Shown: in pieces, positions 1 through 8,848 of the stretch
Layout: every line of letters starts with the position of its first letter
Numbering within the stretch: position 1 is the stretch's first letter
NCBI GenBank assembly: GCA_028875875.1
Contig: JAGWUV010000020.1
Span: forward strand, 1-64,000
Length of the DNA stretch: 64,000 bases
Source: Bacteroidota bacterium
Lineage (GTDB): Bacteria; Bacteroidota; Bacteroidia; Chitinophagales; Chitinophagaceae
Direction of reading: 5' to 3'
The notes under the pieces: model-generated
What the model saw: only the letters and a program-made list of their open reading frames with translations
What the model was told of the DNA's origin: nothing
Database searches by the model: none
Made by a program: the position numbers and the translations under genes

Positions 1-3000
1 ATAGTAGCACCCGGATAACTTTCAAGGTACCTGATCTTCCAGGTATCATTGATGCCATCGTTGTTAGGCGAGAAGGCATTGGGAATAACAGGTGAACGTA
101 AAACTTTTATAAAGATATTATCCGAAACACTACAACCGCCAATGCCAGTCAATTTTAATGTATAAGTGATATCATCTACCGGCGAAGCAACAGGATTCAT
201 TGCAGTATCACTATTCAAATAAGTAGCCGGAGACCACATATATTGAAGATTAGTTCCATATACATATTGCGGGATTACCGGAACACTTCCACCTTCTAAA
301 ACAAATAACCCATTACCCAAAGTAAGCTTGGGATAGGGATATACGGTAACAGATTGAATGGCTGTATCGCTCACACATCCCTGACCGTTGTAAAAATACA
401 TATGTATAGCAAATGAACCGGAATCTGTAAACTGCTTCGAAGGATTTTGTTGCGATGAAGAAGTGCCGGCCAGATCCCATACCCATGATACAGGAGAGCT
501 GGTAATACCATTGCTCCTATCTATAAAAGTAATATTATCGTTTACACAAACTGTATCAGGCGTTGCTTGGAAAGCGGCATGTGGCTGTGGATATATAGTA
601 TTTAATACTTGTGTAAGAGAATCTACACAACCAGCGGATGTTGTAATTTTCAACTGTATATCATATGGCCCTACCGCACTGTATTTATGAATAGGATTTT
701 TAATTAACGCCGGGGTTGGATCTGACGGATCATTAAAATTCCAACTGTAACTAAACAGGTCTTGTGTTCCATCTGCAATAGTAGACTGATCTGTAAAAGT
801 TCCTCTCCCATCTGGCAAACAAATAGAGGGCATCGAAAAATGAACAACGGGGAGATAGTTAATTTTCAAATTCCTACTCGTATATGTACTTCTACAACCA
901 CTATCAGTTACTACACGTAAACTTGCAGCATATGTATTACCAACAGCATACTGTTTTGCAAAAGAAGAGGAAGTGGAATAGTTCGCAGTAGTTCCATCCC
1001 CAAAATCCCAAAACCGTTCTACGATATTACTGTAATTAGCAACCGAAGAATCGGTAAATAATAGATCATTCTTTTCACACAAAGGACTACTTACACCCCA
1101 TTTAGCAATCGGTGATGGCCATACAGTAATATCCTGCGTTGCAGAATCAGCACATCCAACGGGTGATGTGTACACATATTTAACAGGATATGTTCCGGCA
1201 GCAACAGATTGCGGTGTATACAGTCCTCCCGGAGAAACACCCGTTCCTGAGAAAGTAAATGTACCGGGAACAGCCCCTAATTCAGATGCCTGAGAGATCA
1301 ATCTTGCAGTCGTATCATTACATATGCCGGGGATAGTTGTAAAGTGTACTTTAGGGCTTTGATTGAGCGTAACCGTTTTTACCACTGAACTTACACAAAC
1401 AGATGAATTACCAGAATGTGCCACCATCTTTACCTGATAGGTTAGAGATGAAGGTGTTTGAAAATCAGGATATAAATGTGTATATAATTTATTAGTATAT
1501 GGATTCTGATCAATGCTATCCGCAGGATTGGCAAGGTCCCAAAAAATTTCATTTTTGGTGACAGTACCAAAATCAACTGTAGACATATCTTGAATGCGAA
1601 CCGAATCATTGCTGCACAATCTCGTATCATTCAATACAACAAAATCAGCATGAGGTATTGAACCATTTACCGTAAATGGTTTACTGAGTGTAGAATCACA
1701 TCCATTATTACTAGTAAGCTTCAAGCTTACCACATAATTACCCACAGCATTGTAATGAGCCGATCCGTTTTGAACAGTATTTATTACAGAAGTAGGCCCG
1801 GGTGTAATGGCTGAAGAACCCGCATTGAAATTCCACAAATAAGCGGCAATTGTATTGCCGTTCGCAATGGTAGATGTATCTGTAAACTGTGCAGAAGCAT
1901 CAGCAAGACAGACTTCAGGATTTATAAATCCTACATGTGGCAAGGGATTGATAGTTATGGATTGTATACTTGTATCGCTCTTACATCCTAAACTATTCAT
2001 CACTGCCATCTTTACTGAGTATGTACCATAAGATGCATATGTATGATCGAACGTTGTATTTAAACCCCCTGTTGGAGAAAGAATGGTACTATCTCCCAAA
2101 TCCCAATACCAATTCGTTAATGCTGAACCTGGTGTAATAGCCTGATTTACCGCTTTATCTGCGAAAGTAATTGCTCTGTGTTCGCAGTAATTATTGCCTG
2201 CGGAGGTTACAAAATTAGCTACCGGTAAAGGGTTTACTACTGTTGTTTGAAGAGCAGTATCACTTACACAACCTTTATCTGTTACCACCCATAACTTCAC
2301 ACTATCAGTATTTGCCGCTGCATAGCTGTGCTTTGTATTTTGCAAAGTATCTGTATAACCATCACCAAATTGCCAGTTCCATTTTACAACACTACTTCCC
2401 TTACCATCGCTACCATCAGAAAAAACTGTAGTATCACGTAAGCAAACCTGTTGACTAACAATAAAGCCGGCTTTAGGCTGGGGATAAATAGCAGCCAAGG
2501 TTTTGGTTGAATCATTAATACATCCAAACTGCGATACAACCCTAAGCTTAACATTAAAGGGACCAACAGACTGATAATAATGGGTAGGATTTTTTATTGA
2601 ATCAACTCCCCCATCTCCAAAATTCCAATTGTAAATAAATGATGACGCCGTTCCATCACTAATAGTTGTAGAATCGGAAAAAGAGGCAGCGCCAACAGGC
2701 AAACATACTGCCTGTGGCAAAACAAAATTGGTAACCGGGTTTGGATGTATGGTAATTGTTTTTGTGTAAGCATTACTCTTACATCCAGAATTGTTCTCTA
2801 CTACCAAACTAACAGTAATTTGTCCGGAAGAAGTATACTTTTTTGTTCTGGATGAGTTATTTGTTAAGGTATCTTGTGTTCCATCGCCATAATCCCAGTA
2901 CCATTTCACAATGCTTCCAACGGCAATACTGGATGAATCTGTAAATGTGATAACAGTATTTGCACATGTTGTATCACTCACGCCGAATTTGGGGATGCCA

Positions 3001-5066
3001 GCAGAAGCAATGCTAAAAGGAATAGTTGTATCACCAATACAACCATAATCAGTAATAGGCCGATACCTGATATTATAGGTTCCTCCATTTAAAAATTTAT
3101 GTAACGGATTTTTGAGTGTATCGGCTTTTGTTCCATCATTCCAGTACCACATTCCATTAACCACATTACTCAATCCAAGATTATTGGAGGAATCTTTAAA
3201 CTGCAAAGAATCTGAAATACAAATTGGATTATTCACTACTAAATAATTGGGAGCAGGAGTCGCATTGATCGTAACAGGGATATCATACTCAGCATTGGTA
3301 CTTCCGCAACCATCCGGTGTTGGGTTGGTTGCATATAACTTAATGGTATCGCTTCCCGGTGTTGAATAGCTATAAGTAACACTCCCAGCTCCATTTGCAG
3401 GACTATAATAAAACAAGTTTTGCCCGCCAATCACGGAAGCACTATCATAGGCCGGTGTTCCATATACCAGTTTTGTATTGGGCGTAAGCGCGGGATTACT
3501 GCCAAAATCCCAAGTTAAAGATGTTGGCTGATAGGATAAGGGAACGGAAAACTGGAAAGGCGTATTTACACAAGTAGCCGCGAAAGAAATTCTTGCAAAA
3601 GGATTTTGAAATACGGGTGCATACAAATCTTTTATATTGGTACCCGCATTATACCCATAACTTTCCGCATTGCCAAAGCCATAGGCAATTGCATTGAAAC
3701 CCGTATCAGAGTACAATGCATGAGATCCTTGAGAAACAGAAAAAATAGCATATGCATAATTATTATCCTGAGGATGCGGAAGAAAATAATTTGCCGCTGA
3801 TGCACCATCTAAAGTAAAGCTGTTAACACCTCCTTTCTTAATTACCACATTTATAAAATGTTGCGTGATCGCATAATGTGGGGTTGAGTTCAAGGTTATT
3901 TTATTGATGGTTTGTTCAACCGGGCTTAAATAAATCATTTCCGGATCTCCGGGGGAAGATGGATTCCCATCCATACCTTCAGTGGTACAATACTGAGCTA
4001 CATTAATGGGCTTGTCTGCCTCTATCAAATTAGGACCAGATATATTGCTGACCCCTATTCCATTACCCGGTATTGACAATACTTGATTATTCTTTACTTC
4101 ATAAAAAAAACTCCGCTGCAAATAAGAACTCGGAATCACTGCTCCATTGAGCTTTACCACAGTGGATGGATCCGTAACGCAAATGCGGTAATAGTTGCTG
4201 GGCTGAGAGCCTGTTGGGGCCGTTAAATATTTTAATCCCCAGGCACTGGCAGGCAGAGCCTGTGCAAAAAGATTATCAGCACTACCGGTTTGGTTATTAT
4301 TTATTGAAGTTCCTCCTATACTCATCTTACCCGATCCGCAAAAAACAGCGATCTTTTTACAACCTGTACCCGCATTGCTAATCGTACGTATTCGTGTTCC
4401 GGTTAAATCGGTTCCAGTTCTGCCATTCACGGTTCCCATTAAACTATATACCTGTCCTTTATTTAACGTCACCAGGTACGGTGTATCAACAGGAAGATTG
4501 TTTTTATTCGCAACGGAAGGCGTTATTTCTACTACTGTATTATCTTCTACCGCTACAATAAAGGCAAAAGAATTGGCATAGTTTGAATTGGAACTTTGGT
4601 TATAACTGATCACATAATATTCTTTCCCTAAAGTATTGGTGGGAAATAATAGTGAGGCTCCTGAAACCGCACTTGCATAAATATGGGCATACGCTACAAT
4701 ATCATTATCACTGTAAATATGAATTCCTCGGTTAAAATAGCCCGTATCAGAAATGCGGGCATCCTGCAACCCAGTTTTGGGTAAAGGTGAGGTTTCTGTT
4801 ACCTGGTTGGCTATAACCGAATACGTTTGAGAATAATTGAGAGCAGGAATTTCAACAGTAACATTTGCATTTTTGTCGGAGGTGAAATACAAAACCATAT
4901 TTTGCGATCCCCCGGATGTTGTATTTACAGTTCCGTTTGAGTTAGACATGCTTACATGGTAACCATAGCCTAACCAAAAATCTTTACCCTTATTTGAAAA
5001 GTTTTGTGCATACACAAAAGTCCAGCAAAAGAATATACTCAAAGCAGACGTTAGGTAATATCTCAT
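1..5066 (-). CDS. Giant secreted PKD-repeat protein with type IX secretion C-terminal domain (3' end off window)
   Basis: Reading the minus strand from ATG at 5066 gives an open frame of about 1,688 codons to the left edge. It starts with a signal peptide (MRYYLTSALSIFFCWTFVYA). Residues about 25-480 resemble the IgGFc-binding-type N-terminal region of large Bacteroidota surface proteins (KDFWLGYGYH). About eleven PKD-like repeats follow (residues about 515-1570), recognisable by cores such as WDYGDGT, WNFGDGG and WQFGDGY, each with a paired Cys in the next strand. The last visible residues, from about 1655 (IPNAFSPNNDGINDTWKI), are the start of the gliding-motility-associated C-terminal domain, so some 60 residues should lie outside the window. 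The domain predicts export by the type IX system and attachment to, or release from, the cell surface. The ligand is unknown; an adhesin or structural role is inference. Confidence 0.9.
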   Translation of the reverse strand, partial: MRYYLTSALSIFFCWTFVYAQNFSNKGKDFWLGYGYHVSMSNSNGTVNTTSGGSQNMVLYFTSDKNANVTVEIPALNYSQTYSVIANQVTETSPLPKTGLQDARISDTGYFNRGIHIYSDNDIVAYAHIYASAVSGASLLFPTNTLGKEYYVISYNQSSNSNYANSFAFIVAVEDNTVVEITPSVANKNNLPVDTPYLVTLNKGQVYSLMGTVNGRTGTDLTGTRIRTISNAGTGCKKIAVFCGSGKMSIGGTSINNNQTGSADNLFAQALPASAWGLKYLTAPTGSQPSNYYRICVTDPSTVVKLNGAVIPSSYLQRSFFYEVKNNQVLSIPGNGIGVSNISGPNLIEADKPINVAQYCTTEGMDGNPSSPGDPEMIYLSPVEQTINKITLNSTPHYAITQHFINVVIKKGGVNSFTLDGASAANYFLPHPQDNNYAYAIFSVSQGSHALYSDTGFNAIAYGFGNAESYGYNAGTNIKDLYAPVFQNPFARISFAATCVNTPFQFSVPLSYQPTSLTWDFGSNPALTPNTKLVYGTPAYDSASVIGGQNLFYYSPANGAGSVTYSYSTPGSDTIKLYATNPTPDGCGSTNAEYDIPVTINATPAPNYLVVNNPICISDSLQFKDSSNNLGLSNVVNGMWYWNDGTKADTLKNPLHKFLNGGTYNIRYRPITDYGCIGDTTIPFSIASAGIPKFGVSDTTCANTVITFTDSSSIAVGSIVKWYWDYGDGTQDTLTNNSSRTKKYTSSGQITVSLVVENNSGCKSNAYTKTITIHPNPVTNFVLPQAVCLPVGAASFSDSTTISDGTASSFIYNWNFGDGGVDSIKNPTHYYQSVGPFNVKLRVVSQFGCINDSTKTLAAIYPQPKAGFIVSQQVCLRDTTVFSDGSDGKGSSVVKWNWQFGDGYTDTLQNTKHSYAAANTDSVKLWVVTDKGCVSDTALQTTVVNPLPVANFVTSAGNNYCEHRAITFADKAVNQAITPGSALTNWYWDLGDSTILSPTGGLNTTFDHTYASYGTYSVKMAVMNSLGCKSDTSIQSITINPLPHVGFINPEVCLADASAQFTDTSTIANGNTIAAYLWNFNAGSSAITPGPTSVINTVQNGSAHYNAVGNYVVSLKLTSNNGCDSTLSKPFTVNGSIPHADFVVLNDTRLCSNDSVRIQDMSTVDFGTVTKNEIFWDLANPADSIDQNPYTNKLYTHLYPDFQTPSSLTYQVKMVAHSGNSSVCVSSVVKTVTLNQSPKVHFTTIPGICNDTTARLISQASELGAVPGTFTFSGTGVSPGGLYTPQSVAAGTYPVKYVYTSPVGCADSATQDITVWPSPIAKWGVSSPLCEKNDLLFTDSSVANYSNIVERFWDFGDGTTANYSTSSSFAKQYAVGNTYAASLRVVTDSGCRSTYTSRNLKINYLPVVHFSMPSICLPDGRGTFTDQSTIADGTQDLFSYSWNFNDPSDPTPALIKNPIHKYSAVGPYDIQLKITTSAGCVDSLTQVLNTIYPQPHAAFQATPDTVCVNDNITFIDRSNGITSSPVSWVWDLAGTSSSQQNPSKQFTDSGSFAIHMYFYNGQGCVSDTAIQSVTVYPYPKLTLGNGLFVLEGGSVPVIPQYVYGTNLQYMWSPATYLNSDTAMNPVASPVDDITYTLKLTGIGGCSVSDNIFIKVLRSPVIPNAFSPNNDGINDTWKIRYLESYPGAT

Positions 5067-5158
5067 CTTTGGGGAAAGGGGTTATTAAGCGTAAGACGCA
5101 ATTTAATGTAAACCGTTTAATTAGATGGAGATCAAATTACTTTAATCTACCTTAAACT

Positions 5159-5794
5159 TTACAGAGCCTGTAAAAACCCGTTTTGCTGCCTAAGTACATG
5201 AAATGTATTGGGCCCTTCATTAAAAAGAAGGTCGAGGATACTAAGGTTGGATTGAAACCCGATCCTGTCTTCAAAAACCTGGTTATATTTTACAAACTCG
5301 CCTTGCTGAAAATTTTTAGGAAGCCAGCGGTTGCGATAGTCTATAACCGATTCTTCAGTTCCGGCCAATTTTGTTACTCGAACATTCAAAGGAACTGTTT
5401 GCTTCAGCAATTTTTTTACCCATTCCACAATTTCAAGGTTCATGTCAAAAAGTAAGTCGAACCGCTTTTGATAAAATTGCTGCAGCCATCCTTCATAGAA
5501 TTCGAAGAAAGGCGCTTTACCATAACAGGAGAAAATGGTTCGCCAATGTTGCTCTTGCCAGCGATGATTGTTGTCTATTTGAATTTCCCTTATTTGCGCT
5601 TTTTGATTCCTTCCTTTTTGCAGGGGAACGGTTAATTGTATCAACCCGTTACTACCAGCCACCACACACCTGTTACGAAAACTCATCTTTTGCCAGCTTT
5701 CGCATGCATCTAATTCAATATTTGTTTCATTGAATAACAATGAATACCAATTAACACATCCAAAATATTGATTTTCAATTATTTTAAACTTCAT
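5159..5794 (-). CDS. WbqC-like family protein
   Basis: The product is about 211 residues from the chosen ATG at 5794 (MKFKIIENQYFG). The frame stays open to an ATG at 5839, but the extra 15 residues are unlike the family start. The motifs FGCVNWYSLLF near the N-terminus, FRNRCVV followed by LTVPL, and NHRWQEQHWRTIFSCYGKAP match WbqC-like proteins. The family is found near surface-polysaccharide genes in some bacteria and is proposed to act in sugar or amino-sugar biosynthesis, but its reaction is not settled. No polysaccharide genes are adjacent: the giant PKD gene lies downstream on the same strand, and a long AT-rich gap lies upstream. Family assignment is firm; function is open. Confidence 0.8.
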   Translation of the reverse strand: MKFKIIENQYFGCVNWYSLLFNETNIELDACESWQKMSFRNRCVVAGSNGLIQLTVPLQKGRNQKAQIREIQIDNNHRWQEQHWRTIFSCYGKAPFFEFYEGWLQQFYQKRFDLLFDMNLEIVEWVKKLLKQTVPLNVRVTKLAGTEESVIDYRNRWLPKNFQQGEFVKYNQVFEDRIGFQSNLSILDLLFNEGPNTFHVLRQQNGFLQAL

Positions 5795-6295
5795 TTTACA
5801 AGTATTTACAGATACTCTTAGAATCTTAATTTCAGTCAATTTTATTAGCTTATAGTAGCTTATAATAATTACATTTTTTATTAATCAAATTGTTGATAAT
5901 CAATCATTATTTTTATTTTTATAAAACTACTTTTTATAGTTTTATTTTTTTGCTGAAAATTATACTGATTTGCTATGAATATTAGTACAACTTAAACCCC
6001 ATTTTATGACTACACACTGCAATGTGTTTTGCTAACACAATGTACTTATCCTCATCCCATCTCTCCCATCCCGCTCACACATTTTATACACAAAACTTTA
6101 TAAGGAAAGGGTAAGATCATTCAATAAATGCCTTCTTTACAGAAGAGGGAAATCTTCCCCAATAGACATCTAACCGTTATTGATCCGTCAGTTTGCCGTC
6201 GGTTGTCCGTCCAAAATTATTTTTAAAAAGAGCGACAGGCTGTCAGTCTTATGTGTTTTACACCAGATTAAGAAAATATTTTGAGCCGAACCTCC
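5795..6295. other. AT-rich intergenic region without a recognised gene
   Basis: About 500 bases between two outward-facing genes. The left part (5840-5960) is extremely AT-rich and holds a 9-bp inverted repeat (5921-5929 with 5937-5945) followed by a T run on the plus strand, but no plus-strand gene precedes it. The right part is less AT-rich and contains only frames I could not support as coding. It presumably carries the promoters of the WbqC-like gene and the lipoprotein gene. Confidence 0.5.
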
Positions 6296-6303
6296 TTACT
6301 TTG
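6296..6303 (+). promoter_or_regulatory. Candidate -7 promoter element (TTACTTTG)
   Basis: TTACTTTG followed by C is a one-base variant of the Bacteroidota -7 consensus TAnnTTTG. The same octamer precedes recF in this window. It lies 16 bases before the TTG start chosen for the lipoprotein at 6320, which argues against the upstream ATG at 6281. No convincing -33 element was identified. Confidence 0.35.
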
Positions 6304-6319
6304 CAAACAAAAAAATCAC

Positions 6320-6769
6320 TTGAAAAAACTGTTCTTTTTACTGGCCCTTCCCCTGCTTTTAATGGCATGCAAAAAACCTCAAGGCTTCGATTACAGGGAC
6401 GTGAAGAATATTAAAGTAGAGAAACTGGGGTATGATAAATCCGCAATTTCGATGGACCTGGTTTACTTTAACCCGAACAATTTTGGCGTTGATCTTAAAA
6501 AAGTGGATTGTGATATTTACGTGAACCAAAACTACCTGGGCAGGTATGTATTGGATACACTGATACATATCGATAAAAAATCAGAATTTACACTTCCCTC
6601 AAGAATGAACGTGGATATGAAGAATGTATTTAAAAACGCCTTGGCGGCGATTTTCAATAACGAAATATTAATCACTGCCAAGGGCACTACCCGGGTGGGT
6701 AAAGGAGGTATTTTCGTAAACTACCCTTTCAATTACGAGGGTAGGCATAAGATTGATCTTTTCCAATAA
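6320..6769 (+). CDS. LEA14-like (LEA type 2) lipoprotein
   Basis: About 149 residues from a TTG start at 6320. That start gives a textbook lipoprotein signal (KKLFFLLALPLLLMAC, then KK), whereas the in-frame ATG at 6281 adds 13 residues before it and lies upstream of the promoter-like element. The mature part (SMDLVYFNPNNFGVDLKKVD and later GTTRVGKGGIFVNYPFNYEG) has the layout of LEA type 2 / WHy-fold proteins: a single beta-sandwich of about 120 residues. It is probably anchored to a membrane facing the periplasm. Its role is unknown. Its stop codon directly abuts the stop codon of the convergent HMA gene, with no intervening base. Confidence 0.75.
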   Translation: MKKLFFLLALPLLLMACKKPQGFDYRDVKNIKVEKLGYDKSAISMDLVYFNPNNFGVDLKKVDCDIYVNQNYLGRYVLDTLIHIDKKSEFTLPSRMNVDMKNVFKNALAAIFNNEILITAKGTTRVGKGGIFVNYPFNYEGRHKIDLFQ

Positions 6770-7186
6770 CTATTGCATGGGCGGAATATGACAAGGTTTG
6801 CCCTTCTGGGGACCACCACCATCTTCGGCTCTTTTACAAATAGGAGGAAGCGTTTTATACGCATCTGGCTCAGCTTTGGTTGTATCTGCATCAAACCCGG
6901 CATTATTGATCGCTGTTCTTATTTCATCTGCCGAAACCCTGTCAGGATGAAATAATATCCTGATCTCCCCAGCCAGTAAATTAAACCGATAATCTACCAT
7001 ACCATTCTGCATATTGGCCGCATTCTCGGTTTTCAGGTACATTAACAATTTCTCTTTACATTCCCAGCATTTCAGGTTAGCACTTTTAATGGTAATCCAT
7101 TGCTGCCTGGCAGCCATTACCTGTGCTTTACCGGCCGTAAAAGTTCCGGCCAGCAAAATGGATAACAATACGATCTGTTTCTTCAT
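6770..7186 (-). CDS. Secreted heavy-metal-associated (HMA) domain protein
   Basis: About 138 residues starting at the ATG at 7186 (MKKQIVLLSILLAGTFTAGKAQ, a cleavable signal peptide); an ATG three codons upstream is also open. The mature protein has a ferredoxin-like HMA fold with the metal-binding pair in LKCWECKEKLLMYL and the closing part of the fold in FHPDRVSADEIRTAINNAGF. The C-terminal tail carries two more cysteines (PPICKR, GKPCHIPP) and could also bind metal. A periplasmic copper or other soft-metal carrier is inferred. It starts ten bases after the stop of pyrE on the same strand, so it may be cotranscribed with pyrE, although no functional link is evident. Confidence 0.8.
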   Translation of the reverse strand: MKKQIVLLSILLAGTFTAGKAQVMAARQQWITIKSANLKCWECKEKLLMYLKTENAANMQNGMVDYRFNLLAGEIRILFHPDRVSADEIRTAINNAGFDADTTKAEPDAYKTLPPICKRAEDGGGPQKGKPCHIPPMQ

Positions 7187-7196
7187 ACAAAACATT

Positions 7197-7832
7197 TTAT
7201 AAACCGGTCCACGCCGCCGGATCTTTTCTCCACTGCATCAATATAGATTCAGTTTCCGGTGCAACGATGCCTTTCTCTACTGCCAAATTAATCAAAGCAC
7301 CGTAATTAGTGAGTGACCGATATGTTAATTGTGCAGTCTCAAAAGCCTTATCCGCCACATCAAAACCATAATTAAAAATCGATACCATCCCTATCACTTC
7401 AACACCTGCCGCCTTTAGTACATCTACTACCTGCAAACTGCTTTTACCGGTAGAGATCAGATCTTCAATCACTACCACTTTTTGTCCGGCTGTATAGGCA
7501 CCTTCAATCTGGTTACCCAAGCCATGTTCTTTCGGTTTCGGACGAACGTATACGTAAGGCAATTTCAGCTGGTCTGCCGCCATCGCTCCCCAGGCAATCC
7601 CTGCCGTTGCCACACCGGCCAGCATTTCCGCTTCGGGAAATTGTTCGAAGAGTACATTGCACATTTCGCTTTTGATGAAATCACGAACAAAAGGGAAAGA
7701 TAATACCTTACGATTGTCACAATAAATGGGGCTTTTCCAACCGCTTGCCCATGTAAAAGGCTTATCAGGACTTAATTTCACTGCCTGAACCTGGAGTAGT
7801 TTTTCGGCTACTGCTTTTTCATTTGAAGTCAT
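7197..7832 (-). CDS. pyrE: Orotate phosphoribosyltransferase
   Basis: A 211-residue cytoplasmic enzyme that makes orotidine 5'-monophosphate from orotate and PRPP, the fifth step of pyrimidine synthesis. The PRPP-binding loop VVVIEDLISTGKSS is at residues 119-132. The orotate-site regions FTWASGWKSPIYCDNRK (residues 26-42) and YVRPKPKEHGLGNQIEG are also present, and the length is typical. It is divergent from the Nudix gene, with 63 bases between their starts. pyrB and pyrR lie 1-2 kb further on the same strand but are separated by the Nudix/coaD pair, so the pyrimidine genes are close but not one simple operon. Confidence 0.95.
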   Translation of the reverse strand: MTSNEKAVAEKLLQVQAVKLSPDKPFTWASGWKSPIYCDNRKVLSFPFVRDFIKSEMCNVLFEQFPEAEMLAGVATAGIAWGAMAADQLKLPYVYVRPKPKEHGLGNQIEGAYTAGQKVVVIEDLISTGKSSLQVVDVLKAAGVEVIGMVSIFNYGFDVADKAFETAQLTYRSLTNYGALINLAVEKGIVAPETESILMQWRKDPAAWTGL

Positions 7833-7895
7833 GACGCTAAGATAGATTTTGATTTTTGATTGCAGATCGTAGATTGCAGATTATTATGAACATTT

Positions 7896-8306
7896 ATGGA
7901 AAAGAAGAAAATCATTGCTGCCGGAGGATTGGTTTGGAATGAAGATCATGAATTGCTGATGATCTTCAGAAGAGGGAAATGGGATTTGCCAAAAGGCAAG
8001 TTAGATGAAGATGAAAAGATTGAAGAATGTGCCCTACGTGAAGTGCAGGAAGAAACCGGCCTGCGGGACATACGCTTAGGAAGATTGATCGGTATTACCT
8101 ACCACGAATATTTTGATCAATGGTTGCAAGAAGAGGTGATCAAAGAATCTCACTGGTATGAAATGTTTGCACACGAACACGAACAATTGGTTCCGCAAAC
8201 GGAAGAAGATATTACCGAGATCGGCTGGAAGAAAAAAGAAGAAATAGAAATCTGCCTGCAAAACAGTTACCCCAGCATTATGGAGATTGTTCATAAAGCC
8301 GGATAA
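7896..8306 (+). CDS. Nudix hydrolase
   Basis: A 136-residue single-domain Nudix protein. The signature GX5EX7REUXEEXGU is complete at residues about 34-56 (GKLDEDEKIEECALREVQEE, then TGL), including the Mg2+-binding REVQEE helix. The N-terminal strand AAGGLVWNEDHELLMIFRRG and the WDLPKG loop are typical. Such enzymes hydrolyse nucleoside diphosphates linked to another moiety, such as (deoxy)nucleotides, NADH, Ap4A or capped RNA. The sequence alone does not give the substrate. The gene converges on coaD with one base between their stop codons. The ATG at 7896 is preceded by an in-frame-independent ATG at 7887, which is not used because it lacks homology. Confidence 0.88.
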   Translation: MEKKKIIAAGGLVWNEDHELLMIFRRGKWDLPKGKLDEDEKIEECALREVQEETGLRDIRLGRLIGITYHEYFDQWLQEEVIKESHWYEMFAHEHEQLVPQTEEDITEIGWKKKEEIEICLQNSYPSIMEIVHKAG

Positions 8307-8307
8307 T

Positions 8308-8775
8308 CTATTTATGAATTGATTTGATAACCGCTTCGGGTAAGAATGGCGAAGCATCGCCACCGTATTTTAAAATATCCCGTACTATAGTGGAGGCCAC
8401 TGAAGTATATTTCGGTTCGCCTGTTAAGAAGATGGTTTCAATATTTCTATCGAGTGTTCTGTTGGCATCTGCAATAGTTTTTTCGTATTCAAAATCACTC
8501 ACAAAGCGGATGCCTCTTAGAATAAACCGGGCACTGATCTCCCGGCAAAAATTCACGGTTAAACCATCGTACACAACGCTCTCTACTTTTTCTTCCTCTT
8601 TAAATATTTCTTTAAACCATTCCATTCTTTGCTCCGGAGAGAACATGGGGTTTTTGGAGGCATTCACACCAATCCCCACCACAATTTTATCAAATAAAGG
8701 CAATGCCCTTTGGATGATGTCCACGTGGCCTAAGGTTACGGGATCGAATGTTCCGGGAAATAAGCAGATACGCAT
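8308..8775 (-). CDS. coaD: Phosphopantetheine adenylyltransferase
   Basis: A 155-residue enzyme that transfers AMP from ATP to 4'-phosphopantetheine to give dephospho-CoA, the penultimate step of CoA synthesis. The nucleotidyltransferase T/HxGH motif is in FPGTFDPVTLGHVDIIQRA near the N-terminus. The second signature VASTIVRDI lies towards the C-terminus, and the phosphopantetheine-site segment ILRGIRFVSDFEYE is present. Length and motif spacing are those of bacterial CoaD. It lies 73 bases downstream of pyrB on the same strand and meets the Nudix gene tail to tail. Confidence 0.96.
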   Translation of the reverse strand: MRICLFPGTFDPVTLGHVDIIQRALPLFDKIVVGIGVNASKNPMFSPEQRMEWFKEIFKEEEKVESVVYDGLTVNFCREISARFILRGIRFVSDFEYEKTIADANRTLDRNIETIFLTGEPKYTSVASTIVRDILKYGGDASPFLPEAVIKSIHK

Positions 8776-8848
8776 AGCTTTATAGATTTACTGGTTGGGA
8801 TGTACGCTTTCTATCTTTACTATCAGAAAAAGTACTTCGTAAATATGA

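Noticed and set aside
5183-5733. Overlapping plus-strand frames of 90 and 120 codons opposite the WbqC-like gene
   Set aside because: They are antisense shadows; the minus-strand frame has clear family motifs and they have none.
5921-5951. Rho-independent terminator at the AT-rich hairpin
   Set aside because: There is no plus-strand gene upstream, and the stem contains only one G-C pair; AT-rich composition makes chance hairpins common.
6281-6319. ATG at 6281 as start of the LEA-type lipoprotein
   Set aside because: It precedes the promoter-like TTACTTTG and adds 13 residues before a normal lipoprotein signal that begins at TTG 6320.
7850-7885. Short repeat GATTGCAGAT twice upstream of the Nudix gene
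   Set aside because: Only two imperfect copies 16 bases apart in a 63-base gap; no symmetry or conservation evidence.
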